A stretch of DNA of 37,256 bases from Pseudomonadota bacterium (GTDB taxonomy: Bacteria; Desulfobacterota; Desulfobulbia; Desulfobulbales; Desulfocapsaceae), in assembly GCA_030671085.1 (NCBI GenBank), contig DAOVAI010000005.1:1-37256 (forward strand), given 5' to 3'. The notes beneath the pieces were generated by a model. That model saw nothing but the letters and a program-made list of their open reading frames with translations. It was not told the DNA's origin and made no database searches. Position numbers and translations under genes: made by a program. Of this stretch, positions 23,511-31,805 are shown piece by piece; positions within the stretch are counted from its first letter, which is position 1; each line of letters opens with the position of its first letter.

Positions 23511-24245
23511 ATGCGCTTTTTACTCTATAACATACGTTACGCCACAGGCCATGGCGCCGGGTATCATCTGCCCCTGCCCTTTACCGGATTTTTCAAACAG
23601 ACCGGAAATATCCTTGACCAGATAGTGGCCTTTATCCGTTCTGTCAGTCCCGATGTCATAGCCCTCGTTGAAGTTGATTCCGGCTCCTACCGCTCCGGGA
23701 AGTGCTGCCAGGCTGAGGCCATTGCCAAAAAACTGGACCACTTTCATGTGGTGGAAACCAAGTATGGCGACAAGTCGCTGGCCAACCGGATTCCCGTACT
23801 GAATAAGCAGAGTAATGCCCTGCTCACCAACAGGGCAATCAGCAGGCATCACTTTCACTATTTTAACGAGGGGATCAAACGGCTGGTCATTGAGGTGGAA
23901 CTCGAGGAGGTCTCTATCTTCATTGTCCACCTCTCCCTGAAATTCAAGCACAGGCAGCAGCAGCTCGAGCATCTCCATCGCCTCCTCGCGCACACCGAAA
24001 AACCGATGATCGTGGCCGGTGATTTCAACACCTTTGGCGGAGATCGTGAACTGCAGCTTTTTATGGCCGCCTCAGGGCTTGTCAATGCCAACCTCACAGG
24101 ACTGCCGTCACATCCCAGCCATGCTCCCAAACGTCACCTGGATTTCATCTTCCATAGTCCGGAACTCAGCGTCTCAAACTTTTCCATCCCCGATATCCGC
24201 CTCTCCGACCATGCCCCGCTGATCTGTGACTTTGAGGGTCCCTGA
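23511..24245 (+). CDS. Endonuclease/exonuclease/phosphatase (EEP) superfamily protein
   Basis: 244 aa. A metal-dependent hydrolase of the EEP fold. Motifs in order: LLYNIRY (metal-site Asn), PDVIALVEVDSG (metal-site Glu), FIVHLSLKFKHRQQQ (catalytic His), IVAGDFNTFGGDRE (Asp-x-Asn), HLDFIFHSPEL, and RLSDHAPLICDF (terminal Asp-His). The substrate could be nucleic acid or a phosphoester and cannot be told. ATG 23511 must be the start, because the conserved N-terminal strand follows at once, yet it has no Shine-Dalgarno. TATAAT lies at 23503-23508. Its last 72 bp overlap the 3' end of the histidine kinase gene on the other strand. Confidence 0.85.
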   Translation: MRFLLYNIRYATGHGAGYHLPLPFTGFFKQTGNILDQIVAFIRSVSPDVIALVEVDSGSYRSGKCCQAEAIAKKLDHFHVVETKYGDKSLANRIPVLNKQSNALLTNRAISRHHFHYFNEGIKRLVIEVELEEVSIFIVHLSLKFKHRQQQLEHLHRLLAHTEKPMIVAGDFNTFGGDRELQLFMAASGLVNANLTGLPSHPSHAPKRHLDFIFHSPELSVSNFSIPDIRLSDHAPLICDFEGP

Positions 24246-25631
24246 CTGTTTGCCTTCGCAAAGGGGCAAGCTTACCTCAAAACAGGATCCCTCCCTGATT
24301 TTGCTCGTAACCAGGATCTGCCCGCCATGGGCCTCAACCACGGCCTTGACGTAGTTCAATCCCAAGCCTAAGCCCTGACGACTGCGGCTGCGATCACCGC
24401 GGTACAGCCGTTCCCAGATGCGGTCAATTTCTGTGGCAGAAATTCCCATACCATCATCGCAAAAGCGGACAACAGCCTGGTCGTTTCTTCGCTCAACATG
24501 AATCTCCACTGTTCCGGATTCATGGCCATATTTTATTCCGTTATCAAGAAGATTGGCCCACACCTGACTGATACGAGTTTTGTCACCACGGACAAAGATC
24601 CCTTCTTTCCCTTTACAGGAGACAGCGATCTGTGCTTCTTCCGCCACATATTGATAGAGGCTCACCACATCCTCCAGCGTCTTCATAAGATCCAGTTCTT
24701 CCAATTCCAGACGCATGGTGCCGGCCTCGGCCTCGGCCACACTCATCATGACTTTGAGCATAGAGAGTACCCGCTCCGATTCTTCCAGGCAGTCAGAAAG
24801 CGCATTGCGATAGTGCTTCGGATCATCTCTCTTAGACTGCAGGGCATACTCTGCCACTGCCCGCAATCTGGTCATGGGCGTTCTCAGGTCATGGGCGACA
24901 TTATCCAGTGAAGACTGCATCTCCTGGATCAACTGCCTGTTCTGGCGAAAGAGCTGCTCAAGCTGCAGATACAACGGTGTGAGTTCCTCATATTGCTTGT
25001 GCCTCTGCGGCAGCGGCAGCGGCCTTTGCCCCAGAACCCTTTTTATATCATCCTCGAGTTGCTGCAAAGGCCGCGTCTGCAGATACCTCAGGAAAAAAGA
25101 AAGCCCAAGAGAGGGAAGGACAGCCAGGAGAAAAATCCACAGAGAGACGCTCACCGCTTTTCTGTATATGGCAATTCCTGCGCTGGTGTCATCTTTACCG
25201 GCCTGAACCACTCCTCCACCGGCAAGCTTCCTGGACACCAGGAGCCAGTTGCCAGAATCAGCCGGTTGCAGAAGATCTACCCAAATTCCATGGGCTAAGG
25301 GGTCCAAATCCACCAATCCTGTGAAATCCATCGTTGTATTGCCGGTAAAGAGCAGCTGATCCCGGTCTCTCACAAGACGGATAAAATCCATCTCCCGGGG
25401 AACTTCTCTCTCCAGGATAAAATTTCCTCTGGCATTGACTCCGCTTCTTTGAAGATAGTTGTCAAGGCCGAGCTGCAGACGCTGTACTCCCTGGTTCTGA
25501 ATCTGACTTTTCAGGATCTGGAGATGAGCAAAGAGAAAAAGGCCGGAAAGCAGCCAGATAAGGAGGAAGAAAAAGAGGGGCCTGCCTGGTCTGAGCTTGA
25601 GCAGCAGGCGGTTATTCAGCACGAAGGACAT
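24174..25631 (-). CDS. Sensor histidine kinase
   Basis: 485 aa from ATG 25631, which follows GAGG at 8 nt and overlaps the response-regulator gene by 20 bp. Membrane helix 1 is about residues 17-40 (LFFFLLIWLLSGLFLFAHL), then a periplasmic sensor of about 115 residues, helix 2 about 161-182, and a HAMP-like linker. The H-box is DNVAHDLRTPMTRLR (His247), the N-box ANLLDNGIKYGHES, with FCDDGMGIS and GLGLGLNYVKAVVEAHGG. The stimulus is unknown. The catalytic domain ends at FEVSLPL; the remaining about 24 residues lie largely in the region overlapping the EEP gene and look like a read-through extension. Pairs with the OmpR-type regulator. Confidence 0.93.
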   Translation of the reverse strand: MSFVLNNRLLLKLRPGRPLFFFLLIWLLSGLFLFAHLQILKSQIQNQGVQRLQLGLDNYLQRSGVNARGNFILEREVPREMDFIRLVRDRDQLLFTGNTTMDFTGLVDLDPLAHGIWVDLLQPADSGNWLLVSRKLAGGGVVQAGKDDTSAGIAIYRKAVSVSLWIFLLAVLPSLGLSFFLRYLQTRPLQQLEDDIKRVLGQRPLPLPQRHKQYEELTPLYLQLEQLFRQNRQLIQEMQSSLDNVAHDLRTPMTRLRAVAEYALQSKRDDPKHYRNALSDCLEESERVLSMLKVMMSVAEAEAGTMRLELEELDLMKTLEDVVSLYQYVAEEAQIAVSCKGKEGIFVRGDKTRISQVWANLLDNGIKYGHESGTVEIHVERRNDQAVVRFCDDGMGISATEIDRIWERLYRGDRSRSRQGLGLGLNYVKAVVEAHGGQILVTSKIREGSCFEVSLPLCEGKQSGTLKVTDQRGMVGEADIGDGKV

Positions 25632-26286
25632 AGCCCATGCCTCTGACAGTATGGATGAGTTTGACACCGTACCCCTTGTCCACCCGGTTACGCAGGCGGC
25701 AGACCAGGACATCAATCACATTGGTCTGGGGGTCAAAGTTGTACTCATAGATCCTTTCCAATATGGATGTTTTGGAAAGCACACGTCCTGGATTGCGCAT
25801 TAAGAGCTCCAGGAGTGCATACTCCTTGGCGGGAAGATCGATCTTCTCCCCCTGTCGTCTTACCTCACGCTTTAGTGGATCAAGCTGCAATTCTCCCACA
25901 GTGAGTGTTCCGGTCTCACCGCCTTTCTGCCCTCGTCGGAGGAGGGCCTGAATACGTGCCAGCAGCTCGTTAAAGGAGAAGGGTTTGACCATGTAGTCAT
26001 CCCCGCCCCGCTGCAGGCCTTCAACGCGATCGTCCACAGACTGCCGGGCACTGAGGATAAGGACAGGGGTCTGGATGCCTCGCTCCCTGATCCGCTCAAT
26101 CAGGCTCAGACCGTCAAGACCGGGGAGCATAATATCAATCACTGCCGCCTCATAGGGCTCAGTCAGGGCAAGAGAGAGACCGTCCAGGCCATCATGGCAG
26201 ATATCCACACTGAATCCTGCCTCCTGCAGACCCCTCTCCAGGAAGGATGCAATTTTTTTGTCATCTTCAACAACGAGTAAGCGCAT
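25612..26286 (-). CDS. OmpR-family response regulator
   Basis: 224 aa. The receiver domain has the acidic pocket EDD (7-9), phospho-acceptor Asp51 (AAVIDIMLPGLDG), Ser79 and Lys101 (VKPFSF). The winged-helix DNA-binding domain (about 130-222) shows LTVGELQLDPLKREV, LPAKEYALLELLMRNPGRVLS and the terminal VIDVLVCRLRNRVDKGYG...HTVRGMGYVL. The closest named relatives by feel are CusR/CopR-type regulators, but no metal genes adjoin it. Overlaps its kinase gene; pgeF ends 23 bp upstream. Confidence 0.94.
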   Translation of the reverse strand: MRLLVVEDDKKIASFLERGLQEAGFSVDICHDGLDGLSLALTEPYEAAVIDIMLPGLDGLSLIERIRERGIQTPVLILSARQSVDDRVEGLQRGGDDYMVKPFSFNELLARIQALLRRGQKGGETGTLTVGELQLDPLKREVRRQGEKIDLPAKEYALLELLMRNPGRVLSKTSILERIYEYNFDPQTNVIDVLVCRLRNRVDKGYGVKLIHTVRGMGYVLRAE

Positions 26287-26309
26287 GTTGAACTACACCG
26301 GATTGGAAT

Positions 26310-27062
26310 TTATTTGTTAGCTCTAAGAGCAATTATGGTGGCGCATCGGCCGGTACGTCCATCTGCCTGACGACAGGCACGGCGGTAAGAAAAGTAATCG
26401 CTTGAGCAGGAGGTACATTGACCTGCTGTTCGTATATTTTCCGCATACAGACCTGCCTTGATCAGCTGCATTTTTGAGATACTCCAAAAATCAAAATAGT
26501 TCTCTTTTACTTGAAAGGCAAGGAAGGAGGGTGGGAGCTCTTTTGCGTGATTTACAAACTCAGCACAGCAGGGCCCAAGAGAAGGACTGATATAGGCATG
26601 AAGAGTGGTTGCCAGGGAGGAATACTTTTCTGCCATGGCCTGAACAGTGTTCGCAAGGATATTCAGGACACTCCCCTTCCAGCCGCAATGGACTGCGGCA
26701 ATGGCGGAATGAATTGGATCATAAAGGGTTACAGCCTGACAATCGGCCTGTTGTATCATGAGGCCGATACCGGAAATATCAGTCATCAGGGCGTCGTAGC
26801 CATCTACTTCAAGGTCTTCATTGAGGCTCTCTTCAGCCACAAAGATATCATCACCATGTACCTGCCTGGCAGAAAGAAGATGAATAATTGAGAGCTGTTC
26901 TTTGAGGCGTTTACGGTTTTCTAGAACAGACAGGACATCGTCACCAACGCCATAACTGAGGTTCCTGGAATGAAAGGGGACGCGACTGACTCCATGATGT
27001 CGATCAGTGCTTGCGATGACTATTCTGTTTTCGGTTAAATGACTTTGCACAAAAATCACCAT
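26310..27062 (-). CDS. pgeF: YfiH/PgeF-type laccase-domain protein (purine nucleoside phosphorylase family)
   Basis: 250 aa. The zinc-site triad of the family is present: His69 (SARQVHGDD), Cys108 (QQADCQAVTLYD) and His125 (AAVHCGWKGSV), and C-terminal CTSCSSDYFSYRR is also typical. Members act on purine nucleosides or on wrongly incorporated residues in peptidoglycan; E. coli YfiH is a cytoplasmic editing enzyme. Which activity this one has is not shown. The start codon lacks a nearby Shine-Dalgarno; a hairpin lies just upstream. It is 23 bp before the response-regulator gene, so likely cotranscribed. Confidence 0.9.
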   Translation of the reverse strand: MVIFVQSHLTENRIVIASTDRHHGVSRVPFHSRNLSYGVGDDVLSVLENRKRLKEQLSIIHLLSARQVHGDDIFVAEESLNEDLEVDGYDALMTDISGIGLMIQQADCQAVTLYDPIHSAIAAVHCGWKGSVLNILANTVQAMAEKYSSLATTLHAYISPSLGPCCAEFVNHAKELPPSFLAFQVKENYFDFWSISKMQLIKAGLYAENIRTAGQCTSCSSDYFSYRRACRQADGRTGRCATIIALRANK

Positions 27063-27072
27063 GAAACCAAAT

Positions 27073-27112
27073 ATATATGGGGAAGACTCCTTACGGAATC
27101 TTCCCCATATAT
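27073..27112 (-). terminator. 14-bp perfect hairpin between porin gene and pgeF
   Basis: ATATATGGGGAAGA / TCTTCCCCATATAT around a 12-nt loop. On the minus strand it follows the porin stop by 29 nt and leads into TATTTGGTTTC, so it works as a terminator or partial attenuator for the porin transcript ahead of pgeF. The loop on that strand contains TAAGGAG, 24 nt from the pgeF ATG. Confidence 0.65.
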
Positions 27113-27141
27113 ACTACTGCATGTGGAACAGGTAAAACGGC

Positions 27142-28749
27142 CTAGAAGAATGCCTCAAAGGTCAGGTAAACCTGATCTGCACTGTCAACAGGATCCATAC
27201 CCTGCGAATTTAAAGCGGCCATGTAAGCCTCATCATCCAGGTCATATGGTCTCATGTTCCAGTCCATGGAGCCGGAGTAGTCATACTCGTAACGCTGGTA
27301 TCCAAAACGGATAAAGGTCTTGGCGTATTTGGAGATGGCCTCACCTGTGGGCAGGTCATAAATTCCATATACCTCAAAGACATGACCACGGGTAGCCAGT
27401 TTAGATGCGTAAAAATCATCATGACCAGGAGACATGGAAATCCAGTATTCGGAACCGTAGTTCCACTCAGCACCAAGTTTCAGGCCAACGGAATCTATGT
27501 TGTAGCGGGCACCAAGATAAACGGAATAACCGTCTTCTGAATCGGTATGCGGGGTGATTTCCGCATCTCCCATACCCATCTGAGCCAATGCACCTTGAAT
27601 CATGGCTGGAGACAAGCCCATAGCTGACATCTGCTGAGCAGCGCCCATTCCAACCAAATCGTTGAACATACCATTCTCGCTTGGATCTGTCATGGACCAA
27701 CCTGCTACACCAAAGATATCCACATCTCCAAACTTATCCTCATAAACGGCTGAAGTATGGAGAATATTACCAACGTTTAGCTGAGGACCAAACATATCCG
27801 GAGCAAAAGCGTTCACCAGATCACTGGAGAAGGCCGGATAGTTAAAGACATTAAAGGCCATGAATGACTGAAGGTATGCAAAGCGATTTCCCTTCTTCAT
27901 GACATCCCAGCTGAGGCCGGCAAAATCGGTGTCAGCCAGACGGTTCTGAGAGTCATCAGACTGCAGTCCATTCTCGAATCCACGTCCATAGCAGAAACGG
28001 ACACGACCGGTTCCCATGGCCTCGGATCCCCAACGATAGGCATAGCCCATGGAAATACCATCAAATGGCCAATCCATATAGAGTGACGGCGTTGCCAGAC
28101 GGTGATCGGTACCCATGCGAAGCTCGGCAGGGGGTCCATCAGTGGTGGGACGACGACCAATGGAGAACCAGAGAGGATTTCCGCCGATGTTGTTCCAGTT
28201 TACAAAGGCCCGATCAACATACAGGGCGCTATCGCTGACTGAACGGGTAGTGTTCCCATCAAACAAGGGGTACTGTCCACCAACAAAGGGGCTGATATCG
28301 TTTGTAGCAGGGGTTTGCATACCCCAGGCCTTATACATGGCAAGACGAGCCTTAAACTCAACGTTCTCAGTGGCCTTGACACGCATGTTCAGACGAAAAC
28401 GATTGGTCCAGTTTATATCATTTTTGTATGTGGTACCGGAAACGCCCTCGGCGCGGTAGTAGTCCATGCGGGCACGGAAATCACCGTAGAATTTTATGCG
28501 AGCAGCCAGGTCCCAGCTATCGGAACGCTCTTCCATATCACTGACGGTATCGGCCAGATCATCAAAATCTGCCTTGCTCACAGCACCTACACCTTCCTCG
28601 GCCATTTGAGCTTTCAGCTGATCCAGCTGCAGACTCAACTCTTCAATTTTCCGCTCCAGATCATTGGCATTTGCTCCACCGCTTGCAGAAGCTACTGCAG
28701 GCAGCGCGATCAGACCGGCAAGAGCCAACATGGAAAATTTTTTCACCAT
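27142..28749 (-). CDS. Outer-membrane porin, DUF3373 type
   Basis: 535 aa from ATG 28749 (GGAGG at 7 nt). Signal peptide MVKKFSMLALAGLIALPAVASA. A short coiled coil follows (DLERKIEELSLQLDQLKAQM, about 30-50), as in trimeric porins that reach into the periplasm. The rest is rich in aromatic-alternating beta strands (FYGDFRARMDYYRA, WTNRFRLNMRVKATENVEFKARLAMYKAWG, SVYLGARYNIDSVGLKLGAEWNYG) and ends in LTFEAFF, the aromatic C-terminus used by the BAM complex. The DUF3373 assignment rests on overall pattern (SIGRRPTTDGPP, GYAYRWG). Transported solutes are unknown. A good sigma70 promoter lies upstream. Confidence 0.85.
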   Translation of the reverse strand: MVKKFSMLALAGLIALPAVASASGGANANDLERKIEELSLQLDQLKAQMAEEGVGAVSKADFDDLADTVSDMEERSDSWDLAARIKFYGDFRARMDYYRAEGVSGTTYKNDINWTNRFRLNMRVKATENVEFKARLAMYKAWGMQTPATNDISPFVGGQYPLFDGNTTRSVSDSALYVDRAFVNWNNIGGNPLWFSIGRRPTTDGPPAELRMGTDHRLATPSLYMDWPFDGISMGYAYRWGSEAMGTGRVRFCYGRGFENGLQSDDSQNRLADTDFAGLSWDVMKKGNRFAYLQSFMAFNVFNYPAFSSDLVNAFAPDMFGPQLNVGNILHTSAVYEDKFGDVDIFGVAGWSMTDPSENGMFNDLVGMGAAQQMSAMGLSPAMIQGALAQMGMGDAEITPHTDSEDGYSVYLGARYNIDSVGLKLGAEWNYGSEYWISMSPGHDDFYASKLATRGHVFEVYGIYDLPTGEAISKYAKTFIRFGYQRYEYDYSGSMDWNMRPYDLDDEAYMAALNSQGMDPVDSADQVYLTFEAFF

Positions 28750-28870
28750 CTTGTTTCCTCCTTCCTCTTTAAATGTTACGACTCGGCCTCTCCTGAAAAG
28801 CCAAAGTCGGCGTCCAACCTGCCAATCCATCTCAATAACAGAGTGTAACAACTTGAACTGTTCCGTCTAA

Positions 28871-28962
28871 CATGTACATGCTGTTCGAGTACAAAAGTAA
28901 CAACTCGTACAAATTTTTTTACTTCAATTCTTTGTACTATCGTATTTGCTCTTCCGTGTCAA
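28871..28962 (-). promoter_or_regulatory. Porin promoter and palindromic CATGTACATG site
   Basis: On the minus strand TTGACA (28962-28957), 17-bp spacer, TAGTAC (28939-28934). The leader to the porin ATG is about 180 nt and contains the palindrome CATGTACATG (28871-28880), two TTGTAC copies and two GTTGTTAC copies. An operator for a dimeric regulator is plausible. Confidence 0.55.
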
Positions 28963-29098
28963 CTGATTATCCATATTTCCTGAGTGTTCTCATTTATTTT
29001 CCCCCAATCATATGCACAGCGTGGTATTTCCTTTTTCTCCACCACAACATATGGTATAAAAAACTACTATTTCTTTTCTCAATCATTGACAATATTCC

Positions 29099-29881
29099 AT
29101 GAACACCCCCATTATCATAAGCGCATTCGGCACTACCTCCAAGGCCTTGAGTACATACACCTTCCTTGACTCCCAGATCCGTAAGCGTTTCTCCGGACAC
29201 GAAATCTTGTGGAGTTTTTCCTCTCGCGTTATCAGCGCAAAAAAAAGTGGAAAAGATGGACAGGAATATCCCAGCCCGGAGGCGATCTTAGAGAAACTCT
29301 CTCAGCAAGGTTGCAAGCAGGCAGTGCTGCAGTCTGCGCATCTGTGGCCCGGCCATGAATTCCATAAACTTGTCCAGACAGCACGGAGCAGTCCGGTCAG
29401 CGTATCCATGGGTATGCCCTTACTCAGCGCGCCTGCGGATTATGAAAAAATTTGTGCCTGCCTGGACGGTATCGCCCATGAGCACTCCAATCAGGCCCTG
29501 ATTATTGCCGGTCATGGCACCAGCCATCCCGCCTGGACCGGATATTTAGCCCTTGAACATTTCCTGGAGAAGCGTTTTGGAAAACGAATCTTTCTCGCCC
29601 TGCTGAAAGGCTATCCAGCGCCGGCAGAAATGGTCAAACGCGTTCAGGAAGCAGGCTTTGACTCAGCCTGTCTTATTCCCTTTATGCTGCTGGCAGGCAG
29701 ACATTTCGAGCGGGAATTGACCGGGCCGGATCCGGATTCGTGGAAGTCACAACTGGCAAAAGCCGGCGTTTCCATATCTGCCATAGACCATGGCCTGGGA
29801 ATGCTGGAAGGAGTAGGGGAAATCTTCTGCGATCACATCAGCAAGGCACTGGAGAACTGTTCAACTCTGCAGCCCGGATAA
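29099..29881 (+). CDS. cbiK: CbiK-type sirohydrochlorin cobaltochelatase, cytoplasmic
   Basis: 260 aa with no signal peptide, so cytoplasmic, unlike the exported paralogue at 1195-2187. IIISAFGTTSKA is the family start; the paired metal-site His are His139 (IIAGHGTSH) and His202 (FMLLAGRHFERELTGPDPDSW), 63 apart. Compared with the exported form, GDH is replaced by GRH at the second site. The likely role is Co2+ (or Fe2+) insertion into sirohydrochlorin for cobalamin or siroheme. I see no riboswitch before it. It is divergent from the porin gene. The start lacks a clear ribosome site. Confidence 0.9.
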   Translation: MNTPIIISAFGTTSKALSTYTFLDSQIRKRFSGHEILWSFSSRVISAKKSGKDGQEYPSPEAILEKLSQQGCKQAVLQSAHLWPGHEFHKLVQTARSSPVSVSMGMPLLSAPADYEKICACLDGIAHEHSNQALIIAGHGTSHPAWTGYLALEHFLEKRFGKRIFLALLKGYPAPAEMVKRVQEAGFDSACLIPFMLLAGRHFERELTGPDPDSWKSQLAKAGVSISAIDHGLGMLEGVGEIFCDHISKALENCSTLQPG

Positions 29882-29946
29882 AATCCATTGCTTCATCAAA
29901 TTGCCGGGCAAGCACTCATTCAAGACAGATGGTTCACCGCGACATC

Positions 29947-29973
29947 CGCAAACAGTTGCGACCACTTTTTTTT
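29947..29973 (+). terminator. Possible intrinsic terminator after cytoplasmic cbiK
   Basis: CGCAA / TTGCG with a 4-nt loop, then ACCAC and eight T. The stem is only 5 bp and the T run starts five bases late, so this is a weak call. Confidence 0.4.
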
Positions 29974-30006
29974 AGGGTTGGTAGAATAAATTATCTGCAA
30001 CCATTC

Positions 30007-30582
30007 TCATCTGCCCCAGCTTGTCCGGCTTCTCTCTACAGACACCGGTTGAGCCCGAGGAATGCTCTTGGCAAGCACTGTTTTTTCTGTTGCATGACGG
30101 ACTGTGGTGCCGAGCACAGAGAACTGAAAACAGTGCCTGTACCAGTCGCCCATCTGCCGGGTGACAACCCAGACCCCAGACAGACCGTTCTCTTGGGCCC
30201 ACTGCTCCCAGTATCGAACAAAGATGGAAGCAACCCCCCTGCGACGAAATTCCGGAAGGACCATGAGACCGGTGCCGCAAGCATAGTTCTGCAGAAGATT
30301 GACTGCGGCTGCATCCAGCCCTTGCGGCGCGTCTGAGCGATTGATGATGGTGGCAAATCCGATTATTTTGCTCTCATGTTCGGCAAGAAAAAGAGCCCGA
30401 TCCGGCTTGGCAGCATAGCGTTGCAGCTTATCCAGGAAGACATGGACCAGGTTGGGATCCATGTCTCTGCTCAGGTCGTGGAAGGCCCTGTCCACATCAC
30501 TTGGAACTGCTGGGAAAATTGTGCAGGAAAATGGCGCAGATCGATCAGAGTTCATCGAGAATTGCGGCCCTTTTTTGCTCAT
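30007..30582 (-). CDS. GNAT-family N-acetyltransferase
   Basis: 191 aa. The acetyl-CoA binding core is visible: FLAEHESKIIGFATIINR (strands 2-4), then GTGLMVLPEFRRRGVASIFVRYWEQWAQENGL, where the R-R-R-G-V-A loop matches the Q/R-x-x-G-x-G/A pyrophosphate loop, then VWVVTRQMGDWYRHCFQFSVLG. The acceptor is unknown. Its start overlaps the end of the upstream lipoprotein gene: ATG 30582 (AGGAAGAG before it) or ATG 30555 would both serve. Overlap suggests translational coupling with the lipoprotein. Confidence 0.85.
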   Translation of the reverse strand: MSKKGPQFSMNSDRSAPFSCTIFPAVPSDVDRAFHDLSRDMDPNLVHVFLDKLQRYAAKPDRALFLAEHESKIIGFATIINRSDAPQGLDAAAVNLLQNYACGTGLMVLPEFRRRGVASIFVRYWEQWAQENGLSGVWVVTRQMGDWYRHCFQFSVLGTTVRHATEKTVLAKSIPRAQPVSVERSRTSWGR

Positions 30583-31126
30583 ACTCTTCCTGCGTAATCA
30601 ACTGCTCCTTATGGAGCAGATCAATGACCCGGAGGCGTTGCTCAGGTGTTTGCGGCGGCGCAGCGGACGAAGAGGGTGAAGGCGATATTGCCATTTTTCG
30701 GGTGTCACGCACAGGCACGACACGCAGAGCAAAAGAAAGCGCCTTTTCCATCCAACTACAGCCTCCCATTGTAAAATTGCAGCTGGCGCCTTTCGTATCA
30801 TTGGTCTCGGCAGCCCAGACCAGGGTGTCACGAATGGTGATTGCTCCTTCGTCTTTCTTGATCCCGGCCTTATAAAGGGCTGCTAATTCCGTTTTCTTAG
30901 GCAGTCGCCAGTCGTTGTGCCCACCACCTGTGTAAGAACGGCAGTATTCCTTGGCATCCGGCCATGCCAGGGACTGCCCATTGTCGGCAGCAGCCCACAT
31001 GAGCCCTGTCTCCTCATCAAGGATTGTCCCATCGTTGTAGGCCAGAAAACGTTGCTTTTCGTCGCCCGGACGTGCACAGGCGAAAAGCAGCAGCAAAGAC
31101 AAAACTATCAAACATCTTCGTATCAT
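30545..31126 (-). CDS. DUF1566 lipoprotein with C-terminal SHOCT domain
   Basis: 193 aa from ATG 31126 (GGGAG at 5 nt). The signal MIRRCLIVLSLLLLFAC has Cys17 as the likely lipidation site, though Phe at -2 is unusual. Residues about 30-150 are the DUF1566/Lcl-like module: DGTILDEETGLMWAAADNG, LAWPDAKEYCRS, GGHNDWRLPKKTELAALY, FALRVVPVRD, a C-type-lectin-related fold. A proline/serine linker (SPSPSSSAAPP) leads to a SHOCT module (EQRLRVIDLLHKEQLITQEE, then YEQKRAAIL). Role unknown; predicted membrane-anchored in the periplasm. It overlaps the GNAT gene. Confidence 0.85.
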   Translation of the reverse strand: MIRRCLIVLSLLLLFACARPGDEKQRFLAYNDGTILDEETGLMWAAADNGQSLAWPDAKEYCRSYTGGGHNDWRLPKKTELAALYKAGIKKDEGAITIRDTLVWAAETNDTKGASCNFTMGGCSWMEKALSFALRVVPVRDTRKMAISPSPSSSAAPPQTPEQRLRVIDLLHKEQLITQEEYEQKRAAILDEL

Positions 31127-31219
31127 ATTTCTCCCTGAAAAAAAGATCGAATCATCAGCTCCTGTTCTACCCCATAGATACTCGTAATGCCAGGGAGAAA
31201 CGTCTGTCAAAATTGGCTT

Positions 31220-31378
31220 GTGTCACGTCAAGGATGAAATGTCGTATATTGCGCCACCATTTTTTGTGCTTGCGAGGCATGGATTGATAAGCATAGTTGT
31301 GCTATGTGAGTCAAGCCGTAACGAAGCAAGCGCGAAAAAGGGTAAGCAAGATGCGTCATTTTAGAGTTGACGGGGCAC
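31220..31378. repeat. MITE-like palindromic element, family A, copy 1 (uninterrupted)
   Basis: A 159-bp palindromic element. The left end GTGTCACGTCAAGGATGAAA pairs, read on the complement, with right end GTGCCCCGTCAACTCTAAAA. The inner part TGCGAGGC...GGATTGA...CATAG faces CTATG...TCAAGCC...AACGAAGCA. A second copy (35833-36152) is about 90% identical by eye but split by a 155-bp insertion. The right end touches the arsC stop codon. Confidence 0.8.
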
Positions 31379-31797
31379 TAAAGACTTTTAACAAATTCTC
31401 GTATCTCCAGGCAGACTCGTTGATAGCAGGCCAGCTCTTCTTCCTCGCAGCCTGCATTTTTTGCCAGTTGCGGGGGGTCATCAAAGGGGTGATGCATCAC
31501 CTTGGCATCCCCCGGAAACAGGGGACAGTTCTCATCAGCATGGCCGCAGACAGTAATGACCAGGTCGAAATCTGTTTCCGCCAGCTCATCCACATGTTTT
31601 GACCAGTGACTGCTGATATCCGCTCCCGCCTCCTGCATGGCCTTGACTGCCATAGGGTTCAGGCCATGGACCTCTATTCCTGCCGACCAGGCCTCAATGC
31701 GCTCCCCATGCAGATGACGGGCCCAGCCCTCTGCCATCTGACTGCGGCAGGAATTTCCGGTACAGAGAAAGAGGATTTTTTTGCGTTTTTCACCCAT
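31378..31797 (-). CDS. arsC: Arsenate reductase, low-molecular-weight phosphatase type
   Basis: 139 aa from ATG 31797; the TTG at 31809 is less likely. Reduces As(V) to As(III) in the cytoplasm, in the thioredoxin-coupled family. The P-loop KILFLCTGNSCRSQMAEGWAR contains the nucleophile Cys in CTGNSCRS. ITVCGHADENCPLFPGDAKV holds the second and third redox Cys region, and HHPFDDPPQLA carries the catalytic Asp-Pro. Last gene of the arsR-arsP-Fe-S protein-arsC operon, 8 bp after the stop of the Fe-S gene. Its TAG stop directly adjoins the end of repeat family A. Confidence 0.92.
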   Translation of the reverse strand: MGEKRKKILFLCTGNSCRSQMAEGWARHLHGERIEAWSAGIEVHGLNPMAVKAMQEAGADISSHWSKHVDELAETDFDLVITVCGHADENCPLFPGDAKVMHHPFDDPPQLAKNAGCEEEELACYQRVCLEIREFVKSL

Positions 31798-31805
31798 TAT
31801 CAAGC

